Positions 59,458 to 64,000 of a stretch of DNA of 64,000 nt are shown piece after piece (positions within the stretch are counted from its first letter, which is position 1; each line of letters opens with the position of its first letter). The DNA comes from an uncultured Geobacter sp. (GTDB taxonomy: Bacteria > Desulfobacterota > Desulfuromonadia > Geobacterales > Geobacteraceae). The DNA lies in NCBI GenBank assembly GCA_903915655.1, contig CAIWTU010000083.1:91634-155633 (forward strand), written 5' to 3'. A program made the translations under genes and the position numbers. Under the pieces are notes generated by a model. The model ran no database searches. It was not told the DNA's origin and worked only from the letters and a program-made list of their open reading frames with translations.

Positions 59458-61616
59458 GACTCAATTCGCCACAAGCTGAGCTTATTGCCAATTTGGTTGC
59501 CCGTTATCGTTTTCAGGTCAGGCTGAACCCCGACGGAGTAGGTTGTGCCGGCGACGACTTTCATCTGGCCCAACCCGGAGTCCCATCCGTAGAGACTGAT
59601 CGTGGCACCCTTGGAGTCACGTATGGTTATGGTAACCGTACCATCTGCAAATGAACCACCAGGGCGAGACAGCTTCAGGCCAAGCCACCCTGACTCACTG
59701 GCAGTAAACAGAAACCGGCGTGTCATGCCAAGGCCGTTGCCGTTGTACGCCCCGCGCAATTTGTTGTTGAAGCAGAACGTCGGTGCATCCGGTGTGACGT
59801 TGACGGTATCTGAACCGCTGGCAACGACGGGATTCAAGGCCAGATAAAGAACCTCCAGGTCGGGGGCGCCGCCGCTGGCCGTGCTGTTGATGGCCGGGTC
59901 GGCGACCGCAGTGGCAGGCAACGCGCCAAGGATGTCGGTCGTGCGGATGTTCTGTGCCGTTGCAAGGGCCTTTACGACACTGGCGCTGCTCGGGTTCCGG
60001 ATCATGTACCGATTGAGGAAATTGAAGACTGTTGCCGATTCGTATCCCGCGGCCATTGCGGTCAGCGTATTCCAGAACGGCGTGAAGCCGTACTGGGTCC
60101 CCAAGGTGTAGAGCAGATAGCGCACCGTGTTTTCAGCGTAAAAACCATTGGCCTTGCGAGCTGCTACAGGGAGTGATATGTCCTCCGAGAAGCCGCCACT
60201 TTGAAGGACTCCCGAGGAGTCGGTGTAGAACTTCGAGCCGGACAGCAAGCCGCCAATCGCATCGCCGAAGCCTTCTCCGTACGCAAGCGACGCGTCCTTG
60301 AACTGGTCGCTGGAGTGGCTGCCACCTGGATTGTCGCTGTAGGAGGCGGCGTACTGGAGGTAGTGTCCAAACTCGTGGCCGATAACTCCTTGATCAAATT
60401 CGTCGGTATCCACGTCGGCCCGGCCTAGAATGAAGAGCCCTGGGTAGTTGCCATTCTCCGAAAAGTGGGAGGTGTTGATCGCCCCCTCCATCTTGAGGTT
60501 TATGTCGTTTTTCGAAGAGGTTGTTGTATTGTTCGGGCTCCAGTAAACGTTAAAGTCCGGCAAGACGATATTGCTGTTGGCTGTTTGAATTTTCACAACC
60601 GCGGAATAAATCACATCGAGAATCGAGAACGGGGCGGATTGTCGCGGCCCGCTAACTTTGCCGCCTGAGTCAAAGCCGAGCGCGGCATTGAGCGACATCA
60701 CATTGCCCTCTGCCAGAGTGAGCGTTGCTGGCGAGGAAAGCGTGTGCAAGGGCTTTACCGCGCCAGAGCCGGTGTTGTCGCGCACCATGAAATTGTACTT
60801 AGGCCCCGTGGAAACGCCTGATGGGCGGGTCATCGCCGTCTGGGCGCTGACCCGCACGATCACGTTATTGTCCACCGGCACATTGGAGAAGCTGTAATTG
60901 CCACTGGCGTCGGTGGCGGAAGTTTGCAGCAAGGCGTTGCCATTGTCGGCATCGAGCAACTGTACTACCGCGCCACGCACCTTGAAGTTGCGAAGTGCGT
61001 CATATTTGAGGCCGCCAGTTGTCGTGTCGATGGTTGGCGCATCGGCAGTTATCGTTCCGGCCACCGTGCCTGGCGTGGCCGAGGCGACAGCCGCCAGAGT
61101 TTTGCGTTGCGCGAGGGTGAAAGAGTGCGGCGAGCTGTATTGCGGACGAAGGCTTTCAAGGTGCGCTGCGTGGGCAGCTTCCACGCTGCCGGAAATCACC
61201 TGCACGGGGGCCTGATAAATCTGTTGACCTGCATCGGTCACCGTTAAATTGACGCTGCCAACGGACTGGGCCGGGCAGTCGGCACTGATTTGCTCTATCG
61301 CGCTGTCATCGTTCAAATTATCATATTTGACAAGATCGCGCGTCCGACATACGGAACCGCCCAAAGTAACCTGAAGACCGAGTCGCAGATCCACTCCCTG
61401 GATGTCGATGGTTGACGGCTGGCCCGAAGTGACCGTTGGCCCGTCGGCATCGTCTTCAATCAGTTCGCTCACGGTGTCGATACCAAGGATCTGCGCTGAG
61501 GATGTTGAAGGGGTGTCAGGTGACCTGTTTGAGTTCGAGCCACCGCAGGACGACAGTAATGCGCCGAGGGCAATGGCAGCGCTCCAGAGGGCAAGTTTCG
61601 AAAATCTTGTAATCAT
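59454..61616 (-). CDS. HExxH metalloprotease-like lipoprotein
   Basis: A 720-residue lipoprotein: lipobox ALLSSC, N-terminal beta-rich region (about 40-150), a carboxypeptidase-regulatory-like domain (AVVQLLDADNGNALLQTSAT, DASGNYSFSNVPVD) and a zinc-protease region with VIGHEFGHYLQYAA near residue 415 (HExxH) and AYGEGFGDAIGGLL, a possible downstream ligand helix. The C-terminal 100 residues resemble a pre-peptidase-like beta domain (GWLGLKLSRPGGSFADGTVTITI). Probably a cell-surface hydrolase, expressed under a GEMM riboswitch together with the small lipoprotein downstream. Confidence 0.8.
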   Translation of the reverse strand: MITRFSKLALWSAAIALGALLSSCGGSNSNRSPDTPSTSSAQILGIDTVSELIEDDADGPTVTSGQPSTIDIQGVDLRLGLQVTLGGSVCRTRDLVKYDNLNDDSAIEQISADCPAQSVGSVNLTVTDAGQQIYQAPVQVISGSVEAAHAAHLESLRPQYSSPHSFTLAQRKTLAAVASATPGTVAGTITADAPTIDTTTGGLKYDALRNFKVRGAVVQLLDADNGNALLQTSATDASGNYSFSNVPVDNNVIVRVSAQTAMTRPSGVSTGPKYNFMVRDNTGSGAVKPLHTLSSPATLTLAEGNVMSLNAALGFDSGGKVSGPRQSAPFSILDVIYSAVVKIQTANSNIVLPDFNVYWSPNNTTTSSKNDINLKMEGAINTSHFSENGNYPGLFILGRADVDTDEFDQGVIGHEFGHYLQYAASYSDNPGGSHSSDQFKDASLAYGEGFGDAIGGLLSGSKFYTDSSGVLQSGGFSEDISLPVAARKANGFYAENTVRYLLYTLGTQYGFTPFWNTLTAMAAGYESATVFNFLNRYMIRNPSSASVVKALATAQNIRTTDILGALPATAVADPAINSTASGGAPDLEVLYLALNPVVASGSDTVNVTPDAPTFCFNNKLRGAYNGNGLGMTRRFLFTASESGWLGLKLSRPGGSFADGTVTITIRDSKGATISLYGWDSGLGQMKVVAGTTYSVGVQPDLKTITGNQIGNKLSLWRIES

Positions 61617-61663
61617 GGGTTTCTCCTCTCTTTGGTTGTACGTGGGTTATAGCAATCAAAAGA

Positions 61664-61791
61664 GGCTCTTCCAAAATGATTGTCATCCCCGAATGCCTCC
61701 ATCGGGGATCCAGTCTTTTCAGTCAATTAAAATCTGGATTCCGGCTAGAAGCCTGCCGGAATGACAATTATTCCGACTTTTGCAAGAGGCT
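61664..61791. repeat. Inverted-repeat element, copy 2
   Basis: A 128-bp near-copy of the element at 57771-57896. Its right terminal repeat TTTTGCAAGAGGCT is intact; the left end is slightly degenerate (GGCTCTTCCAAAA). It lies between the metalloprotease-like gene start and its GEMM riboswitch, so it is inside the 5' leader. Confidence 0.82.
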
Positions 61792-61807
61792 CAAAAGTCT
61801 CCAGTAA

Positions 61808-61920
61808 ATAAAAAAGCCCACAGCAGATGGCCACGGGCTCAATTATTTGGCAACCCGGCTGTCCTCTGGGGGACCCGTGGCTTTCCGTCCCACGATTACT
61901 CGTAGTTTGGCTTTGTCAAT
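61808..61920 (-). ncRNA. GEMM-I riboswitch with intrinsic terminator (metalloprotease-like gene)
   Basis: The same aptamer as at 55302-55415: GTGGGACGGAAAGCCACGGGTCC and GGACAGCCGGGTTGCC on the minus strand, followed by an AGCCC/GGGCT terminator hairpin with TTTTTTATT (61808-61840). The first arm reads AAGCCAAACT. About 190 bases separate it from the ATG; that leader includes an inverted-repeat element (copy 2). Confidence 0.88.
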
Positions 61921-61924
61921 TTAA

Positions 61925-61966
61925 ATTAGAGCAGCAAAAACGTTGTAATGTCAAGAGATAATATCC
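61925..61966 (-). promoter_or_regulatory. Promoter of the second riboswitch transcript
   Basis: TTGACA (61949-61954) and TCTAAT (61925-61930), 18 bases apart on the minus strand, with a GATATTATC palindrome abutting the -35. Transcription should start at the very edge of the aptamer, near 61918. Confidence 0.65.
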
Positions 61967-61980
61967 GGGATGAGTTTGTT

Positions 61981-62286
61981 TCAGAGGAGGGGCCGTCCGG
62001 TCGGGCCTCCGCGCTGAGGCAACTCGAACGTTCTCTGTCCATCCCGTGCAGAGTTTTTCTGGTTCGCCCCAGAGACGTTCGAAGGCTTTGGAGGTATGAT
62101 CATATAGAGTTGCGTATCCGTCGTCTCCATAACCTTGACATCAATCCCTCGTGACACACTGATGCATTCAGCCTCCAATACCGCGCTGGAATCTGTCAGG
62201 AGCCTCTCTTTGAAAGCTTCTTCGCTCCATGCCTTGGCGATTAACTTAGCGAACTTCTTGCCTTGTTCTTCTCTTGAGTCTTCAAT
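61981..62286 (-). CDS. NHLP-type RiPP precursor-like ORF, possible ATT start
   Basis: A 101-codon frame starting at ATT (62286), 4 bases after AAGGAGG. It reads (I)EDSREEQGKKFAKLIAKAWSEE... then FKERLLTDSSAVLEAE and GIDVKVMETTDTQLYMIIPP, which matches nitrile-hydratase-related leader peptides (NHLP): the K.IAKAW..E.FK.RLL.D pattern and the V.V.EDT....L.IPP end. Then a 30-residue basic, Pro/Gly-rich tail (KNSARDGQRTFELPQRGG). No GG cleavage site at the leader end and no maturase or transporter in the window are seen. It is preceded by the alpha/beta hydrolase gene, 37 bases upstream. The ATT may be a mutated ATG, so it could be a decaying gene. Confidence 0.62.
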   Translation of the reverse strand: MEDSREEQGKKFAKLIAKAWSEEAFKERLLTDSSAVLEAECISVSRGIDVKVMETTDTQLYMIIPPKPSNVSGANQKNSARDGQRTFELPQRGGPTGRPLL

Positions 62287-62322
62287 TTTGCCTCCTTCTT
62301 TTCACAGCTTCATATCGTTGCA

Positions 62323-63267
62323 CTAATAGAGATCCTTAACCTTTTTCAGCATCTGATCGCCGTAGGCAAGATGATAGAAATGCCCTTCTCCTTCAACAAG
62401 GTTCAGGCGAACATCTTTGGCGGTATAGGCTAAATACTCGCTGAATTGTTGGGGAATAAAAATATCCGCTGTTCCTTGAAAAACTTCTATATGGATGTCG
62501 ATGTCAGCAAGGCTAAACCCCCACTCCTTATAAACAGTTTGAGCATCATAGGCCGGTCCTTCCGCCCCGTGACGAAATAGTTCCTGAAAATCGCGCATAA
62601 ACAGATATTGTAATTCGGGGAGCTTGAAAAGCTCTTTATCGGCAGGGCACAAGCTGGAATCAAACATTTTAGCAAATGATTTCGGACTTTTCATGACCTT
62701 CTGCATAATCCCGAGGATAGAAAAAGGGATTTCAAAGAGGGGGAGGGGCAAATGCGAGCCGAGTTCGGCGTAGAGTCTATCCATGCTGCCAAGATGCTTT
62801 ATCATTTCCGGATCTTGATAGAGGGGCATGGCGCAGGCCAGATCCACTACACAGGAGAGGCGGTCAGGGATAGCAAAGGCGCTGGCCATCAGGGTAGGCC
62901 CTCCCCCGGAGATACCTATGGCCCCAAAGGTACGAATTCCGAGCTCGTCAGCCAGATCGGCCATGTTTTGTCCGTATTCCAGGATGGTCCATCCATGGCG
63001 AAAATCCGACTGGGCAACTCCCGGACGATCCGGGGCGATGATGCGAAATCCGTGCTTTCGGCCCGGTTTATGGAGGAGCATACCATGAACGTGGGAACCC
63101 GTCCCGTGGTAGAAAAAAAGAGGGCTTCCCTGAGGATCTCCATATTCATGGAACGCCAGCTTCGTTCCTTGGCGCGTCGTATGGAATTGCACCTCTTTTT
63201 CCAGCGCCTCGATTTCATCCTGGGACAAAATGCTCAATTCCTCATTATTGTCGACGCTTTCATTCAT
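62323..63267 (-). CDS. Alpha/beta hydrolase
   Basis: A 314-residue alpha/beta-hydrolase-fold protein: FFYHGTGSHVHGM (oxyanion-hole HG), then nucleophile elbow GAIGISGGGPTLMA (Ser in GISGG), FQGTADIFIPQ (acid) and EGEGHFYHL (catalytic His). The first 35 residues are an acidic helix (SILSQDEIEALEKEVQF), unusual for the family. No signal peptide. It is upstream of the NHLP-like ORF on the same strand; the two might form a small operon. Substrate is unknown. Confidence 0.88.
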   Translation of the reverse strand: MNESVDNNEELSILSQDEIEALEKEVQFHTTRQGTKLAFHEYGDPQGSPLFFYHGTGSHVHGMLLHKPGRKHGFRIIAPDRPGVAQSDFRHGWTILEYGQNMADLADELGIRTFGAIGISGGGPTLMASAFAIPDRLSCVVDLACAMPLYQDPEMIKHLGSMDRLYAELGSHLPLPLFEIPFSILGIMQKVMKSPKSFAKMFDSSLCPADKELFKLPELQYLFMRDFQELFRHGAEGPAYDAQTVYKEWGFSLADIDIHIEVFQGTADIFIPQQFSEYLAYTAKDVRLNLVEGEGHFYHLAYGDQMLKKVKDLY

Positions 63268-63373
63268 TTCAATGCCCTCCTTGCTGTTTTAACTCGTAAT
63301 CGATGATGTTATTTTCTCAGCAATCATGGCATGTATAGCAGCTAATGATAATTCATATGGATGTTTGAGGTCA

Positions 63374-63595
63374 ATGGATAAAACCGATTCTCGACAAAAG
63401 ATCATCATCTTCGTGACTTTTCTGCTGATGCTGGCATTTGAGAATTCAATATTAATCCTCAAGCCGAACGACAGGATCTTTGCCTTTGGGGTGGTGATCG
63501 TGGGCCGATGGGTTTTTGGAGTGATACTTTTGGTGCTGGTAGTGGAGATCGCCAGACTGGGGTTCAGGATATTTTTTAGATGGTTGAAGCATTGA
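63374..63595 (+). CDS. Small membrane protein, function unknown
   Basis: A 73-residue protein with two membrane spans: IIIFVTFLLMLAFENSILIL and FAFGVVIVGRWVFGVILLVLVVEI. The ATG at 63374 follows TTTGAGGTCA; an earlier in-frame ATG has no ribosome-binding site. No family is recognised. The opposite strand has a longer frame that is judged a shadow, as its translation is a low-complexity antisense of the membrane spans. Confidence 0.55.
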   Translation: MDKTDSRQKIIIFVTFLLMLAFENSILILKPNDRIFAFGVVIVGRWVFGVILLVLVVEIARLGFRIFFRWLKH

Positions 63596-63720
63596 AGAAG
63601 CGCGTCGTTACAGTTCAGTATATGGTGAAGGAGAATGAGGGGCACGGATTCCAGAACGAGGAAAATCAATTTGACTTTTATGGTGCTATGGGGGCGTTCT
63701 TCACAAAGCACCTCAGGTAG
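63580..63720 (+). pseudogene. C-terminal remnant of an S9 prolyl-oligopeptidase-family gene
   Basis: A 46-codon frame, VEALKKRVVTVQYMVKENEG, then HGFQNEENQFDFYGAMGAFFTKHL, ends at a TAG. It matches the very end of S9 peptidases (EGHGF..PENRLDFY..VEAFL.KHL), including the catalytic His in EGHGF. All upstream parts, including Ser and Asp of the triad, are missing. It overlaps the preceding gene by 16 bases and is cut off by a stop just before it. Confidence 0.75.
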
Positions 63721-63774
63721 GGGCATACTTTCTGGCTATGATGATAATTCAATTTCGACCAGAAGGGGATAAAT

Positions 63775-64000
63775 ATGAAATACAAAATATTGGGGGTTTT
63801 AGTTTTGGCGGTAATTGCCATACAATTCATACCATATGGCAAAGAGCACGCAAACCCTTCTATTGTCGCAGAACCTAACTGGAACACCCCGAAAACAAAA
63901 GAGCTTTTCTCCCGTGCTTGCGCCGATTGCCATAGCAACGAAACAGTGTGGCCCTGGTACAGCAGTATCGCGCCGGTATCTTGGTTAATTCAAAATGATG
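63775..64000 (+). CDS. Haem-binding domain (Haem_bd) protein, 5' part
   Basis: The first 75 codons of an exported cytochrome-like protein running off the window. It has an N-terminal hydrophobic segment ([16 protein letters not shown]) as signal or anchor and then [20 protein letters not shown] followed by IAPVSWLI, the diagnostic motif of PF14376 Haem_bd with CADCH for covalent haem attachment. AGAAGGGGATAAAT precedes the ATG. Likely periplasmic, redox role not specified. Confidence 0.88.
   Translation, partial: MKYKILGVLVLAVIAIQFIPYGKEHANPSIVAEPNWNTPKTKELFSRACADCHSNETVWPWYSSIAPVSWLIQND

Noticed and set aside
63289..63726. 145-codon minus-strand frame opposite the small membrane protein and S9 remnant
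   Set aside because: It covers the S9 C-terminal signature and the membrane-protein spans on the other strand, and has no recognised family itself.

Overview
The window looks like chromosome of a Geobacterales bacterium (Geobacter/Geotalea/Citrifermentans-like Desulfuromonadota). This is inferred from family content and GC level, not from a database match. Pointers are a single long bifunctional Rel (p)ppGpp enzyme next to rpoZ-gmk-yicC, two GEMM-class riboswitches of the kind common in Geobacter, a fused aminoglycoside-phosphotransferase/P-loop ATPase, and abundant PAS kinases with sigma-54 regulators.

Layout. (1) 1-9.3 kb, housekeeping: the metG 3' end, a YdcF-like protein and rpmB, then a minus-strand series ridA, rel, rpoZ, gmk, yicC, HAD phosphatase, HNH nuclease, rnhA, plsC and an Fe-S reductase-like gene. 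(2) About 9.4-28.9 kb, a large minus-strand gas-vesicle island: two copies of gvpA, each followed by a paralogous small gene, then a DnaJ-type zinc-finger protein, gvpN, a zinc-ribbon protein, gvpF/L, gvpG, a tandem Get3/ArsA ATPase, gvpS, gvpK and gvpJ. Upstream are two more gvpF/L genes, a CDC48-like double AAA ATPase, a GvpH-like Hsp20 protein, two PAS histidine kinases, a lone receiver protein, an NtrC-family regulator and a DUF815 ATPase. A sigma-54 promoter lies in front of the first gvpA, and GGAA-N4-TTCC repeats sit about 110-145 bp upstream of it, so the cluster appears to be under NtrC-type control. (3) 29-39.3 kb: a peptide ABC importer operon with a TPR protein, the APH/ATPase fusion, lgt, a DUF4124 protein, a HIT protein, tlyA and tRNA-Leu(CAG).

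(4) 39.3-42.3 kb: a RAYT (REP-associated IS200-like transposase), a phospholipase B-like lipoprotein, an internally deleted RAYT copy and a REP doublet. (5) 42.3-53.8 kb: an amino-acid permease, then one long minus-strand series holding two complete FecBCD-type (type II) importers and a SAM methyltransferase. Divergent from it are an FmdE-like protein, a DUF364 protein and an exported protein that joins molybdopterin-oxidoreductase-like modules, a CXXCH motif and a tetrapyrrole methylase domain. A ModE-like operator candidate sits between the two transcription units. (6) 54-64 kb, an exported-protein region: a PIG-L deacetylase lipoprotein and an HExxH lipoprotein, each behind a GEMM riboswitch with a terminator; a metalloprotease with a C-terminal sorting tail overlapping its probable CPBP sorting protease; two copies of a 126-128 bp inverted-repeat element; a RAYT fragment; an unannotated NHLP-type RiPP-precursor-like ORF beside an alpha/beta hydrolase; an S9 peptidase remnant; and the 5' end of a Haem_bd protein.

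The strongest novelty candidates are the 33-residue-repeat proteins paired with gvpA (possible GvpC analogues), the Get3-like and DnaJ-zinc-finger factors inside the gas-vesicle operon, the NHLP precursor, the exported tetrapyrrole-methylase fusion with its twin importers, and one promoter module shared by three exported-protein genes.
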